Below are positions 36,001 through 48,738 of a DNA stretch of 64,000 bases, in pieces (position 1 is the stretch's first letter; each line of letters opens with the position of its first letter). Both the position numbers and the translations under genes were made by a program. A model generated the notes under the pieces. That model worked only from the letters and a program-made list of their open reading frames with translations, searched no databases and was not told the DNA's origin. This DNA is from Gigantopelta aegis (Eukaryota > Mollusca > Gastropoda > Neomphalida > Peltospiridae), in contig NC_054701.1 of NCBI RefSeq assembly GCF_016097555.1, forward strand, positions 66,709,598 to 66,773,597, in the 5' to 3' direction.

Positions 36001-39000
36001 ATTTAGTCTAATATGAAACCCATAGACACAACAGCACATACCACAACCTTTGATATATCAGTCATAGAGCATTGGTTGGGACAGGACCAAAAGACCCAGT
36101 CCGAGAATGGTTCCACCAAAGGAGTTTGATCTTATATAATATCAAAGCACCTCAGGCAAGTGCTCTACAGAATGAGCTAGGTTTCACCCTTTCTTGTACA
36201 AAAAAGTAAAGTTTGTTTTATTTAACGATGCCTCTAGAGCACATTGATTTTTATCTTATCATCGGCTATTGGACGTCAAACATATTATGGTCATTCTGAC
36301 ATATTTCTTAAGAGGAAACCTGCTGCCACCACATAGACTACTCTTTCCGATAAGCAGCACTTTCCCACAGACAGCACAACACATACCATGGCCTTTGATG
36401 CACCAGTTATGGACCACTGGTTGGAATGAAAAATAGTCCAAACTGCAAATGGGTCTACTGAGAAGAATCGATCCAATGACCGACCGCTTCACAGGCAGAC
36501 ACACTACCGCTTGAGCTACATCCCACTCCCCCTTCTTGTACAAAGTGAGATCACAGCACTAAAACAATGAATATGATATCACATGACCATATCTTTATGT
36601 ATGGCAGAATCTTTCCCTAATTTAGCCAGTGAAATTACCAGTAGTGTTTGCTTAGCCACAATTCAGCTTAAGTCGCCGAGTTATTAGCAGTAGTGAGAAC
36701 ATCTTAGATAATATAATACTTTATTACATACCTGTTCAATCTTACTATAGTGATAAAGTCATTTTGAAACTGTGTGATAAATTTATTTTGTATCGCACTC
36801 TAGACCGGAACTTTTAAATGGGGAATTCCCTTTTTCTTTTTACTGCAGTTAGCACCTTTTATTTACTGACGTCATATATGATTTACAAATTAAATCACAT
36901 CGTATTTGAAACCATTACACAAAGCTGCCACAGAGTAAGATTCTTAACATTAAGTAAATCCATGAAAGGAGTTTTGATAATAGATTTAACAAAGTGTTGT
37001 TATGACGTTAAATTCAAAATAATTTTTGTAAAACATAAAATGTATATAATAAATACAGAACTTCACATACTCGGTCTTGTGGTATATATTTTTGCACAAA
37101 ATAAACTTGTGCAATAAATAGGAAGCGAAAACAATGTATGTGAAGTTCTGTATATGTCCTACATTCTTCTGCTGATATAGGTAAAACACAATATGCATAC
37201 CTGGACTCAAACTTAATGATGGCACCAACAGCAACTGTCAACATTGCGATATGAATTGCCATGGGTTAGGAACTAAATTTACCAATGGCAGTTTAGGAGC
37301 GGGACGTAGTCAGTGGTGAAGCGCTCGCTTGATGCGCGGTCGGTCTGGGATCGATCCCCCGCGTGTGGGCCCATTGGGCTATTTCTCGTTCCAGCCAGTG
37401 CACCATGACTGGTATATCAAAGGCTGTGGTATGTACTACCCTGTCTGTGGGATAGTGCATATAAAAGATCCCTTGCTGCTAATCAAAAAAGAGTAACCTA
37501 TGAAGTGGCGACAGCTGGTTTCCTCTCTCAATATCTGTGTGGTCCTTAACCATATGTCCGATGCCATATAACCATAAATAAAATGGGTTGAGTGCGCCGG
37601 TAAATAAAACATTTCTTTCTTTCTTTCAATGGCAGTTTTATAATATTGCCGTCAGTTCAAGGGATAATATTTAGTTTTTACATTTGTTGCAAAGGTTAGT
37701 GGTTTAAAGCTGCTGTGCTCAGACTCAAAATTGCCATCTGTGAGCATTCTGCCTGAAGCAAAAATATTTCAAAATTGTCATACGTACCAAATTCTTAAGT
37801 CAGAGCCTGGCATACCTTTCAAGTCCATATATCCATATGGGTCAATCCAGATAAGGGAGCCTTCCTTGTCTCTACCGAACAGCCCACCTATGTAGTATTT
37901 TTTAATCACTTCGGGAATTGTGAATGTTTCCAAGATGGTATCCACTTTATTCTGCTCTCGCCAAGTGAGGTTCTGAAGATTGAAGCACATAAAAATGTTT
38001 AACAAAGGTTAATGTTAAATATACAATTTTCAATCTTTTGACTGTTGATATGAAAACAAAATCATCTACCATCAACTTTTTCAGTGTTCTGTGATGAACA
38101 TCCACAGGCGCCATTATAAACCAACTTTCATGGGATGTAGCCCAGTGGTAAAACGTTCAATCAATGCGCAGTCAGTCTGGGATCGATCCCTGTCGGTGGG
38201 CCCATTGGGACTATTTCTCGTTCCAGCATGCGCACCATGACTGGTATATCGATTCAAAGGCTGTGGTATGTGCTATCCTTACTCCTAATGGAAACATGCA
38301 GTACATTTTCTCTCTAAAACTACCGGTATATGTCAAAATAACCAAATGACATCCAATAGCTGATGATTAATAAATCAATGTGCTCTAGTGGTGTCGTTAA
38401 ACAAAACAAACTTTTAACCCATTGACATAGTACTTATAGTTTGTAAGTAACTGATCTAAACAGAAAACTAACATTTTAAACTTTAATGCAAAAGTTGACA
38501 CCGTCAGAGAAGTAATAGCTATGTCTCGCCTTTTCACTTCATAAAGGCAAGACAAACTTTATTATAACCATTTTAGAAATAATAGAATTTACACGTAATT
38601 TAAAAATGATAAAAAATGTGCCCTTTAATGCCAGTCCTAGACCAACAGCCAAGTCAGGTTAGTGGTAAACCTATAATAACATACTTCTGTAATAATTAGA
38701 CATGGAGATGCCTCGAGTCTATCCAATTATCTCAAACTTCACCAATGACTGTCTGGAATGAATTTTTAGACACGTGTGTATACCTGGTACATGTACGGTC
38801 TAATACATACTGACAGAAATACAAACTGACAAGGATGAAATCTAATTATACTGCACTAAATTTAAATCAAATAATCTTAACTCATGGTCACCAGGACAGC
38901 CAAAAATATAAATGCACATTAACCATATATTTTATAACAGTAAGTCCCTGTTAAACAATCAATTCAAAAGTAGTTAAGTGTGATTTAAAAGAATACAAAT

Positions 39001-42000
39001 CAATTATCTTATCAAAATAATAAATAGTTGTAGATGAATGGACATAAAATTAAATGTATGTAGGTGTTGTATATATTTACATAATTTGGTCTTTTACCCT
39101 TTATTCACTATCATAATAAAAATATATATTTCCATCTCACATTTCTTAGCATTGTCTCTGCTTTATTCAAGTCGAATCGCCTGGCTGAAAAAGAAAATTG
39201 AGGATTGTTATTTATAGATTTACTGGGCTATGAAAAGAATTTAACATGAGTGACAGCGCTAAGAAAGACATACATGTAAATTCTGAAATAGTAATTCAGC
39301 ATGCATGTTGTAATTAGAACTGTTTTTGGTTTATAAAATATAACAAAGAAAATACCAACTGATATCAATTAGAAAATGTCTTGGAATTTACAAAATGTTA
39401 GTATACATGTACCTCTAAGCCACCGCAATAAATAATGGTCATCATGTTCTGGTTTCAAGACATCTTTGACATTATCACGAAACTGAAATTAAAAACAAGG
39501 AATAATTTTAATAATTATAATTAATCTAATATCGTACCTTCATACAATTTTGACACTTTGTTTGTAACTGCATGTATCAAGAAATTCTGTGAGATACTAC
39601 GTTACTATCAGCCTGAAAATGCTTGAAGTCAAGCTGCAAACTTTATGTTTTAATTATAATACGATAAATGTTATCAGTTTTTTCTAATGCATTATTTTGG
39701 TACAAATAAAATGCCTAACATAGTGAACTCCAGTTGTCAGAAATACATGCAAAGTTATCATCTGCTACGCTGACATTAGACCTGTCAAAGTTAGATGATA
39801 TTGCCACGTGATCCTTACACAAAACAATAAAAAATATGGACGACTAGTTGGGTTACCTCTTATGTCATTCACAGCAAAGTTCTTTTCAGTAATTTCTTAT
39901 TGCAGAAAAAACGTCTTAATGCCTTCCAACCTATTTATATGGCATTTCATTGGTTCATACTATCAAATGGGCGAAGCATGCAGCACTATGAATTTAGATG
40001 GTTTTTCGGTCGTTCTTCATGATTAAGACAGACAAAATAAAAGTGTGATTGGGTGGACAACGTTCAGTTGCCATCTAACTTGAAAGTGGTGATAGTCATA
40101 AAGTTAATCAGTGAGAATGGTTAGTAATTAATTATTAATGAGCAGTTAAAACTTCAAAATGACAATAGGGTAAACTTGTTAACAGGACTAAAATGAAAAG
40201 TAATGACGGTTAGTATAATTATAAATGACAGTGAAACATGAACAGATATTAATTTTATTGTTGCTAATTTCTGAGGAGAGTAATGACTCTCGCAAAAAAA
40301 ATTCAGGGGACTTTTTTTCAGCTCCTGAACATTTTACAAATGGCAGTCACTGAATATTGTCAGTTTCATAAAACATTTAATGTTGTTTTTCCCCTTGGCT
40401 TATTGATAATCAGAAACTGACATACCAAACCCCAAGTGGAGGCAAACAGGATTTTTTGTGTGGGTGAATTGACATATTTTTGGGGGGCGAACTGGTATGG
40501 GGGTTGTTGGCACAGGTACCTCCAAACAGAAACTCCTAGTACATCTATATACATCTATATATATCTATATATATCTATATATATAGATAGATAGAGATCT
40601 ATAGATCTATATATCTATCTACCTATCATCTATCTATATATAGATATAGATATAGATATAGATATATAGATAGATAGATATATATATATATATGTATATC
40701 ACTATATGTATATCTATATCTATATATATATATAGATATCTATATATAGATAGATAGATATAGATATATACAACCGTGTCCGGTGTATCGGCGCGTCCGG
40801 TGATTCGGCACACTTGGTATTTTGCTTGAGTATGCTTAACAAGTTGTTATGTTGTCGGAGTTTTTAATGAATTAAAGTTCAATTCCTTTTTCAATGGTTA
40901 ATCAAGTATCAACATATTTATTGTTAAGGGTGCAATTAATTTTTTTTTTTAGAATTATCAATAATTATATAATAATTTCAAAATAAATCATTCACCTGTT
41001 TTTGTGTTTATAAATGCGAAGTAGGTCATCCTTATTGATAGGCTATTAATTAGGAATGTTAAAACCAGTCTGAAAACACCTTTCCCCCATTTTAAAAATT
41101 ATAGTAAACAGTATAAATGTAATTATTTTTGTTTGGTTATTTTTACACCTTAATTGACAGTCATTCCAGTTCACAATTGTCACATTGTTATAAAAAATAA
41201 AAGCGAAATAAGATCCACGTGTGTGCACAATCTACCCGAGAAAAATAAAATCCATGTAGGCATCTTAGCTATGGCATGACAATGAACATGTATGCATCTG
41301 CAGTACTGTGCCACTCAAGAAAACGATTCCGAAACTGATCATGAGATGGGTCATATGTGATCATTCATTTTCATAGTAATATTTTTAACAAGACAAGACA
41401 AAAAAAGTACTAAATTAATTCTGGTACAATAGTGTAGCGTTTATGGGCTAAAATTGAGGTCATGGGCGGTTTATAAATAGCGGGGTCAAAGATCTACATC
41501 TACTGCGCCGAATCACCGGACATGCAAATCGTTTTGGATACAAGGGGGTGCCTATATTTATGCACCATTTTAAAATGTTTATTTACTACAGACATAAAAC
41601 AGTTTGCAGTGTATTTCAGATTATGCACTTCTTCATTGGTGAGAGACGCATTTTATTAAATATTTTACAATGTTCACATAGAAAATGGTCCTTGAAAGCT
41701 TAGGTGCGCCGATAGGAGAAGCCACGGTGACGTCACGTTTTGATCACGTGGTACCGCGTGAGCGCTGGTAGGCAAGAAACCAGTTGACAATACTGGCATT
41801 AGTAGTAATGAACAATCGAACGTTTTTCCGTCAATTAAATCAGTGTAGACTAGTTTTGATGAATGGTATTTTGTCATGGTAATTTCATACGTTGTTGTTA
41901 GATGCACAAGTCACTGTAGTAAGGATTATGAAATTAGTTACATCAAATACAGTGGAAGCGAAACGTTGAACAGTTTAAAGCTGACAACAATCAACTTTGC

Positions 42001-44439
42001 CCATCCCACAACGGAGATCGTCATTTTATACAAGGTTTGTTGTATGTTATTCATTCGTAATACTAATACACGTCAGTATTTATTGAAATGAAAATTGAAA
42101 AGATAATAAAAAAAAAAATAATAATAATAAAAGCCCCCACCAAACTGACATGGAAACAAAGATACTCTGTGAACAGTAGGCCTACCCAGTCAATCGACAA
42201 ACAACGTTTTATGTAACTTTTTGTTTGTATTGACAGATCCATTATAGTGAGTAAAACAAAAATCTGAATATATTTTATATTGTATTATGCCATAAAATAT
42301 GTAGGTGGCTGGAGTATTTATATTTTTAATTAAATAACAGGGAGCTGTGTGTGTGTGTGTGTGTGTGTGTGTGCTTGTGTGTGTGCAATCAAGCATATAT
42401 GTATTGTTTCATATGAAAATGGTTCTGAAATATTTCCATTTATTAATTATATTATATGTTAATTATAATGTTTTACTTTTTTTATTGAAGAAGTGATCCA
42501 CAGATGTATTTGTAATGTGTAGGTTGATTTTTTAATAATAAAATAAAAGGTATAAACATTTCAGGGTGGGATATCAGATGTATTAAATCATTTGTTTGGG
42601 ATTAAAAATAAATAAATACTAATAATAAAACTGGATCTTGATCCACAAGTTGGTGATAGCCACCATATTTTATTAAAAACATAAATTATGTTACATGCAT
42701 TTATTATATAAGTTATCTGAATTTGTTTGCAGCAAATAAAGAAAGAAAAGGGGAGCTGATTGTATTTATAACTTATAAGTATTATTGTCATCAGTGACAG
42801 ATGTCAATATGTCTTCACAAATACATTTATGTGTATTCAAATATTTCAATAATATTCAATATACACAATATAAAACTTTCATACTTATATATCATAGAAA
42901 TTTACCAATTTTCTTATTTTTTTCTAGGTATCAGTGATCCCTGTTTATGGACAAAAAGAGAACCGGCAACTCTTGGATGAAAAATGGGCCTTTCACGATG
43001 AATTAAGGGCGTTTAAGTTTTAGGGTGAATTAAGGGATGCTAAGGAGAACACTGGTATTAGATTCAGTGATTCTTTTCTACAGTATCTCATGTTTCTGTG
43101 CATAAGAAAGATACCAGAACTTTTTTCACCGACTTTCCAAACTACCATATGCAATATTATTGGGGCTATTCAGTATGTGATGATGACATTGATAACACAC
43201 TGACTTTCCAAACTACCATATGCAATATTATTGGGGCTATTCAGTATGTGATGATGACATTGATAACACACTGACTTTCCAAACTACCATATGCAATATT
43301 ATTGGTGCTATTCAGTATGTGATGATGACATTGATAACACTTGGATTTAATCTTCTTTTTTTACCACGATCTCTATTTTCTAATAAAAACAGAATTTACA
43401 AAATCAATAAAATTATATCGAGAAACAATAAACAACACATATTTATTATTTTCTTTTTCTATTATCATTATAAACCAATGATCAAATGATATTTGCATTG
43501 TGTTAATGTGTGTCTTAAATTAAAACATTGTATTGTTACCATTTACAGTAATTTGTTGTTTTAACTGGTTTATTAATCAGGTTGAAAGTGATAGCCTTTG
43601 AAACTGTGCCTCTTGTCAAAGGTAACTGACACTGTTTTAGATTTGAAAGGAAGGAATCTTTTATTTAACAATGCACTCAAGTTATTTTAATTACGGATAT
43701 ATAGAGTCGGACATGTTTAGGGATCACACAGATAATATTAGGGAGGAAACCTGCTGCTGTCACACAATGGATTACTCTTTCCGATTAACAATAAGGGACC
43801 TTTTATATGCATCAGCCCACAGACAGGATAATAAATAGTGTAGCCTTTGTTACACCAGTTGTAGAGCACTGGCTGGAATGAGAAACAGCCCTATAGGACC
43901 ACCAACAGGAATCAATCCTAGATCGACTGCGTATTAAACTATGTCCTGGCCTGCATGGGATTAGGCGATTAAAATATTAATGGCAATTTTTATGTATATA
44001 TATATATATATATAAAAAATAATGCTACAAAATGTTCTGAAGATAGAACCACAAAGGTGAGGGACCAAGTAAATTTGAGATGTATCCGGTTTAAAAGGCT
44101 AAGTTCTGTACTAATATTTAAAAAGGGACGCTGTAGCTAGAGGGAGCAATGTATGTGTGGTCATGGAACATGTATGGAAACTAAATTTAGGTTCCTCCAT
44201 TTTAATACAATGTGTTAATATGTATCCGATATCAGCAAGTTTAAGGAATAAAAAAGGACTTGATAAAATTAATAGTTTTAAAGTTTTTGTAAAGTTTTCT
44301 AATAAGATACTTGCTTAAATTTATTGTTGATGAAAAGCCTTACAAATGAACCAGTAGACAAATCTGTGTTATATATATATATAACTACTGTCTATATATT
44401 GTCTACTGGTTGTTCATTTGTAACAAATGTTCATATATA

Positions 44440-44484
<45 letters not shown>

Positions 44485-45079
44485 CTATATGTATATGGGT
44501 TATTTAAAATTGTTTAAAGAAATAATTTCCTTTAACAAAGTGTAGGCCAATTATTTCTTTTAAACAGTTTTAAATAAAAAATATAGGCCTACTCGTTTTA
44601 TTTTATTATTTTTATTTGTGTGTGCGCGCGCTCGTTTGTAATGCTTTACTTGAAATATGGACCAGACGCTTTAAAAATACATGGATTAAAAATATTTATT
44701 CAGGTGAAAAGAAAAAGAAAAAAAAGGAAGTTTGCTATAGTTTTGAACTCGGTCAATCGTCAAATTTTATGGGTGGAAAGAGTACATGTATCTCCTCCAT
44801 ACAGGAGCGATGTAGAATAGCGTTCCCGTGCTACAAGCGGTAATTTAAGCACGTGTTGGCCATTCTTTGCTATTCACGCTACGCTAGTTCGCTTTGTTAC
44901 TAATGGCCATTATGATAGACTTCTGCCTACCAGATGCGCGCGCATGCTGATACGTGACGTCACTTCCCTAAACACATGGCTTCTCCTATACACCGGACAG
45001 CACTGTATATAGATATATATAGATGTACTAGGAGTTTCTGTTTGGAGGTACCTGTGCCACATACCATCTGCCAACAACC

Positions 45080-45143
<64 letters not shown>

Positions 45144-45331
45144 TATAAATTTCTGACGTTATTATTTGGGGATGCCTGTGGACAGTGTGGTTCTGTCACT
45201 GTCACGCTGTGGCCTCTGCCCTCTGTCAGCTCCGATTTCAACCGTGTGCCAACTGTGTGTTATCTACAAAGTGTTACCTGTTGTAGGGTTGCAACTTGTT
45301 TAGGAGTGAGATCATCTAATCTGCCGCTCAT
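27092..45331 (-). CDS. SEC14-like lipid-transfer protein (CRAL-TRIO + GOLD), complete, 12 exons
   Basis: Exons in order: 45331-45278, 39482-39413, 39184-39141, 37972-37816, 35248-35154, 34172-34097, 31377-31297, 30690-30607, 29554-29448, 28758-28619, 28351-28185, 27279-27092. They sum to 1,263 bases (420 residues plus TGA). All borders are GT-AG and every phase fits. The protein starts [12 protein letters not shown], almost the human SEC14L2 start. Residues 1-60 are the CRAL-TRIO N-terminal helices ([20 protein letters not shown]). Residues about 75-245 are the lipid-binding CRAL-TRIO domain ([51 protein letters not shown]). Residues about 270-390 are a GOLD domain ([27 protein letters not shown]). 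Members bind tocopherol, squalene or phosphoinositides in the cytosol; the ligand here is unknown. The C-terminal tail after the GOLD domain is slightly longer than in human (403 residues). Introns hold several transposons, listed separately. Confidence 0.95.
27345..27625 (+). mobile_element. SINE, distinct tRNA-like head, type-B tail
   Basis: The head GATTTAGCTCAGTTGGTGAG and GGATCGAACC are tRNA A and B boxes of a third head type. The central domain and type-B tail are the usual ones. Lies antisense in the last intron of the SEC14-like gene. Confidence 0.75.
29345..29395 (+). mobile_element. SINE type-B tail fragment
   Basis: TTAATAAATCAATGTACTCT and an A-run only. A severely truncated copy. 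Confidence 0.6.
29747..29817. repeat. Small palindromic element (AGATACCATTT ends)
   Basis: Inverted TTAGATACCATTT/AAATGGTATCTAA ends enclose about 45 bp. The interior GTTGTTTCAAAATGTAT (minus strand) is shared with the 112-bp tandem unit at 26065-26400. Confidence 0.6.
29858..30398. mobile_element. Foldback (palindromic) MITE in SEC14-like intron
   Basis: CTATAGTCC...GGACTATAG ends open into imperfect arms of about 240 bp each. Shared segments include TTTTTTGTAAATAATTTCGG, TCAAGACTA...CCAGTCCA and GCATTATGG. The tip is near 30125. Non-coding. The transcript would form a very long hairpin. Confidence 0.8.
31744..33888. mobile_element. hAT-like non-autonomous element, 2.1 kb
   Basis: An exact 8-bp duplication ATTCAGAA flanks it (31736-31743 and 33889-33896), the size made by hAT transposases. 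Ends TAGGGTTGGGTACCGC and TGGAGGTGTGCGGTATTACC (right end on minus strand) are imperfect inverted repeats. Subterminal zones at both ends repeat GGTATACC and TACCG motifs. No transposase is recognisable. A SINE is nested inside (about 32207-32430). Located in intron 6 of the SEC14-like gene. Confidence 0.75.
32207..32430 (+). mobile_element. SINE, type-1 head, type-B tail start
   Basis: The head GCCGTAGCCCAGTGGTAAAA with GGATCGATCC is followed by a shortened body and AAATTACCAAACGTTTGACA. Nested in the hAT-like element, so it is younger than that insertion. Confidence 0.85.
33900..35153. other. Intronic DNA around exons 5-6 of the SEC14-like gene
   Basis: Apart from the exon at 34097-34172, nothing is recognised. 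AT-rich, with short non-homologous frames. Confidence 0.5.
35400..35760. repeat. Dispersed repeat, related to 57100-57420
   Basis: It shares CTAGGTCAC-ATGACCTAC, ATGATCATTAAACC and ACAACTTG-GATGG blocks with the PRPF8 intron copy, and itself contains two degenerate units. Confidence 0.55.
35945..36190 (-). mobile_element. SINE, diverged, type-B tail
   Basis: Read on the minus strand: a tRNA-like head remnant near 36170, the body (ATATATCAAAGGTTGTGG) and a tail with GATGATTAATAAATC. Old copy. Confidence 0.7.
36208..36535 (-). mobile_element. SINE, full length, type-1 head, type-B tail
   Basis: The head GGGATGTAGCTCAAGCGGTA (minus strand, near 36530) runs through GGATCGATTC and the body to CGTTAAATAAAACAAACTTT near 36210. 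Confidence 0.85.
36721..37156. repeat. Hairpin-ended repeat family, copy A
   Basis: Aligns with 55005-55517 (shared AATCTTACTATAGTGATAA, GGGGAATTCCC, AACAAAGTGTTGTTATGA). It lacks most of the left hairpin arm, by a deletion after CTTCACATAC. Confidence 0.8.
37295..37628 (+). mobile_element. SINE, full length, type-1 head, type-A tail
   Basis: The head CGGGACGTAGTCAGTGGTGA, B box GGGATCGATCC, body and type-A tail (AAATGGGTTGAGTGCGCCGG, then CTTTCTTT) are all present. It is a good reference copy for this combination. Confidence 0.9.
38132..38420 (+). mobile_element. SINE, full length, type-1 head, type-B tail
   Basis: The head GGGATGTAGCCCAGTGGTAA, B box GGGATCGATCC, and tail GCTGATGATTAATAAATCAA, then GTGTCGTTAAAC. 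Confidence 0.9.
38421..39140. other. Intron 3 of SEC14-like gene, nothing recognised
   Basis: AT-rich, with no repeat boundary or motif identified. Confidence 0.5.
39485..40498. other. Intron 1 of SEC14-like gene, proximal part
   Basis: No gene or named repeat is seen. A small inverted pair, CAGTTTCATAAAAC and CAGAAACTGACAT, lies near 40360-40425. Confidence 0.45.
40553..40770. repeat. TATATC/TAGATA microsatellite
   Basis: Imperfect six- and four-base repeats occupy the left arm of the large TIR element. They contain many local self-complementary stretches. Confidence 0.9.
41876..43023 (+). CDS. Hypothetical two-exon 84-residue ORF inside the TIR element
   Basis: A possible exon 41876-42034 (starts [14 protein letters not shown], ends at AAG before GTTTGT) and a second exon 42928-43023 after TTTTTTTCTAG join in phase 0 and end in TAG (second exon reads [20 protein letters not shown]). 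The splice sites look fair and the frame stays open across the join, but no known domain was recognised. The two Cys near the start do not fit a THAP finger. It may be chance. Confidence 0.2.
42345..42385. repeat. (GT)n microsatellite
   Basis: GT dinucleotide run with one interruption; a similar run is at 44445-44475. Confidence 0.9.
43131..43340. repeat. Tandem repeat, 3 x 71 bp
   Basis: Units start at 43131, 43202 and 43273 with GACTTTCCAAACTACCATAT and are almost identical, so recently amplified. Inside the large TIR element. Confidence 0.95.
43650..43955 (-). mobile_element. SINE, diverged, type-A tail
   Basis: Minus strand: remnant of a type-1 head near 43930 (GGATTGATTCC), body, and a tail matching AACTTGAGTGCATTGTTAAA. 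Nested in the TIR element. Confidence 0.75.
44340..44575. repeat. Two adjacent hairpins
   Basis: ACAAATGAACCAGTAGACAA (44342-44361) pairs with TTGTCTACTGG-TTCATTTGT (44398-44422). TTTAAAATTGTTTAAAGAAA (about 44503) pairs with TTTCTTTTAAACAGTTTTAAA (about 44555-44575). A (GT)n run lies between. Confidence 0.7.
45082..45142. repeat. (AT)n run
   Basis: A pure AT run of about 30 units, abutting the right end of the large TIR element and 135 bp downstream of exon 1 of the SEC14-like gene. Confidence 0.95.
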
Positions 45332-45457
45332 CACTCACTCTTTCTGTTCTGTCGTTTTGAAGTTTTGTGTCTGTTTTTAAAATACTTTGCAAGACATACA
45401 CAAGTTTATAGCTTGTCAAATGTGTACTATTTTCCGCAGTATTCTACGCTTTTGGAG
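45332..45457 (-). promoter_or_regulatory. 5' flank of SEC14-like gene (short)
   Basis: Only 126 bp separate the start codon (45331-45329) from the transposon at 45458. The interval has no clear TATA box. Any 5' UTR or core promoter must lie here or inside the transposon. Confidence 0.35.
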
Positions 45458-46702
<1,245 letters not shown>

Positions 46703-46711
46703 CTTTTGGAG

Positions 46712-47130
46712 AATTAACGTACCCATAATTTATGACCAAACACCAGTTGAAAGAGACCTTGCCCTTACGGTTCCACTGTACCAAATCAATTCCTATTGCC
46801 GATACAGTTAACGTTTAATAGGGGTCATTCACATTTTACATAACACTCAAAGGGTGGGCGCAGGTACAAACGTTAGTAAGCGTTGCAGGGGTTAAAAGGG
46901 TGTACTGGATTTACGTAGAGCACTTTTTTGTTTTTACTCACGTTTTTGTTTCATAAACGCTCTGTTACTCCGACACTCAGAACTAGTCATAATTTATATG
47001 TTACATAGATGCTGACTGGCTCCTTCATGTTGTGTGTGTATTAGTGATTAATATGTGAAATATTTGTTATCAGTGAACTGGCAAATTATCCACGGGCGTA
47101 GGAAGGTTCCAAAAGGTGGGGGCACGCGCG
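46712..47130. other. Intergenic, nothing recognised
   Basis: No coding or repeat signal beyond short AT-rich stretches. Confidence 0.5.
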
Positions 47131-47131
<1 letters not shown>

Positions 47132-47184
<53 letters not shown>

Positions 47185-47188
47185 CTAC

Positions 47189-47262
<74 letters not shown>
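47132..47262. repeat. (CA)n followed by (TA)n
   Basis: About 25 CA units then about 35 TA units. Frames such as His-Thr and Tyr-Ile runs come from this. Confidence 0.97.
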
Positions 47263-47267
<5 letters not shown>

Positions 47268-47664
47268 ATTAAGTGCATGTATGGGTAAAAAGAGCATAAC
47301 TTGTAAAATTATTACGGAATACAATGCAGTCTTTATTTCTCTCTATAATGTGAATAATAATAAGACCATGGCACATTTTAAAACGTGTGGAAAGGTAAGT
47401 AAGGACATTTATACAATCAATAATTTATATTGTCAACAATAGCAAAACAAAGACAAGTGTATAATTTATTTATTGGAATAGTCAATGTTACAGTTAGATT
47501 ACTACCAATCAATCAAAGTCATAGCTGTATTTACTCTGTAAATATTTCACGGTGCGCCTCAAACCCGAAACGTTCTTCTTTGCAACCTACGAAAACTGCC
47601 ATTTTAAAACATATTTTGTACAAAATAAAATAATTACATTTTTAAATATATATATAAATGCGCA

Positions 47665-47795
47665 TACTACGGCTTTTGATATACCAGTCGTGGTGCACTG
47701 GCTGGAACGACCAATAGCCCAATGAGCCTACCGACGGGGATCGAATATCCGAATCGGGAGCTTTACCACTGGACTAGGCCTACATCCCGCCCCTT
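47665..47795 (-). mobile_element. SINE head fragment, type 1
   Basis: On the minus strand GGGCGGGATGTAGGCCTAG starts the tRNA-like head. The copy stops in the central domain (GGTATATCAAAAGCCGTAG) and lacks a tail. Confidence 0.85.
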
Positions 47796-48109
47796 TTAAA
47801 GAACGATTTCATCGCCTAGTCCCTAGAACATATCCCTCATGTATTGTTGAGAAACGTAAAATATATATATTGGGGGTTTTATTATTATTTTATTTTGCAT
47901 AGTATATAATAATAATAGATTTTTATTTCAGATCAGTGATCCATAGAACATAATTAAACATCACATACAAAACTGATTACATAATAAACAGTAGCTTGTG
48001 TCAGCGATTTACACATGGTTGTATGCCCGTATACAAGCATGGCACTGAAACAAACTGACAAAAGAACAAATCATTTATTGGACGCATACTGGAGGTGTTC
48101 CGCGGAGAG

Positions 48110-48290
48110 GCCATCATTCCCTGCTGATGTCCCACTGTTACATATGGTGGGCGGTGGGACATGTAGATGATCCTGAACAGAGGAGCCGGCCAAGGCCGGC
48201 TCTTGTGCCCAGGACAGGCGTGCGTTACAACAGCTTGCTCTGAATGTGTACGTAAAGCCCTATGACCTGACCTGACCTGACCTGGCCTGT
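48110..48290 (+). repeat. GC-rich dispersed repeat, copy 1
   Basis: Contains CGGCCAAGGCCGGCTCTTGT, GACAGGCGTGCGTTACAACA and ends in (CTGAC)n. Its relative is at 49585-49740. Of unknown type. Confidence 0.7.
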
Positions 48291-48477
48291 AGATGACCAG
48301 ATGTATTGCAGTTTGGAGTTTTACAAGAAATTGTATTATTAGGAATATGAATTTGAGACGAGGAAATATCCGACTCGGCTCTATAGATACGTTTTTATAT
48401 CATCATCAGTAACTTTTGACCAGTTTACAGACGTTATTGGCAGTATGTTATTTTTGGCCATATTGCATTTGGTATGA

Positions 48478-48738
48478 TGCGCGGTCGGTCTGGGATCGAT
48501 CCCCGTCGGGATATTTCTCGCTCTAGCCAGTGCACCACGACTGGTGTATCAAATGCCGTGGTATGTATTATCCTGTCTGTGAGATGGTGCATATAAAAGA
48601 TCCCTTGCTGCTAATCGAAAATAGTAGCCCATGAAGTGGCGACAGCGGGTTTCCTCTCTCAATATCTGTCTGACGCCATATAACCGGAAATAAAATGTGT
48701 TGAATGCGTCGTTAAATAAAACATTTCCTTCCTTTTAT
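48478..48738 (+). mobile_element. SINE, type-1 head (partial), type-A tail
   Basis: Starts inside the head (GATGCGCGGTCGGTCTGGGA), with B box, body and AAAATGTGTTGAATGCGTCG tail. A short deletion removed the ATGGTTAAGGACC part of the tail. Confidence 0.9.

Larger units (their letters stand above)
40499..45083. mobile_element. Large element with long terminal inverted repeats (4.6 kb)
   Basis: The left end 40501-40556 and right end 45023-45079 are inverted copies over at least 43 bp (core ACAGGTACCTCCAAACAGAA). The inversion resumes inside: GGAGAAGCCA and TGACGTCA at 41714-41735 match 44955-44985, and CTGGTAGGCA at about 41763 matches 44925. The left arm has been stretched by a (TATATC)n run (40553-40770) and a roughly 0.9-kb insertion (about 40791-41715). 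No known transposase. A possible two-exon small ORF is listed separately. Family unknown; no clear target duplication, because the right side runs into (AT)n. Confidence 0.7.

Noticed and set aside
36818-37117. 99-residue frame as a membrane protein gene
   Set aside because: It lies inside a repeat also found at 55005-55517, where the frame is not kept.
41876-42091. THAP-type zinc finger in the TIR element ORF
   Set aside because: The Cys spacing and the lack of the later Cys/His and AVPTIF-like signature do not fit.
47048-47442. Tyr-Ile and Val-Cys repeat proteins
   Set aside because: (TA)n and (CA)n translations on both strands.
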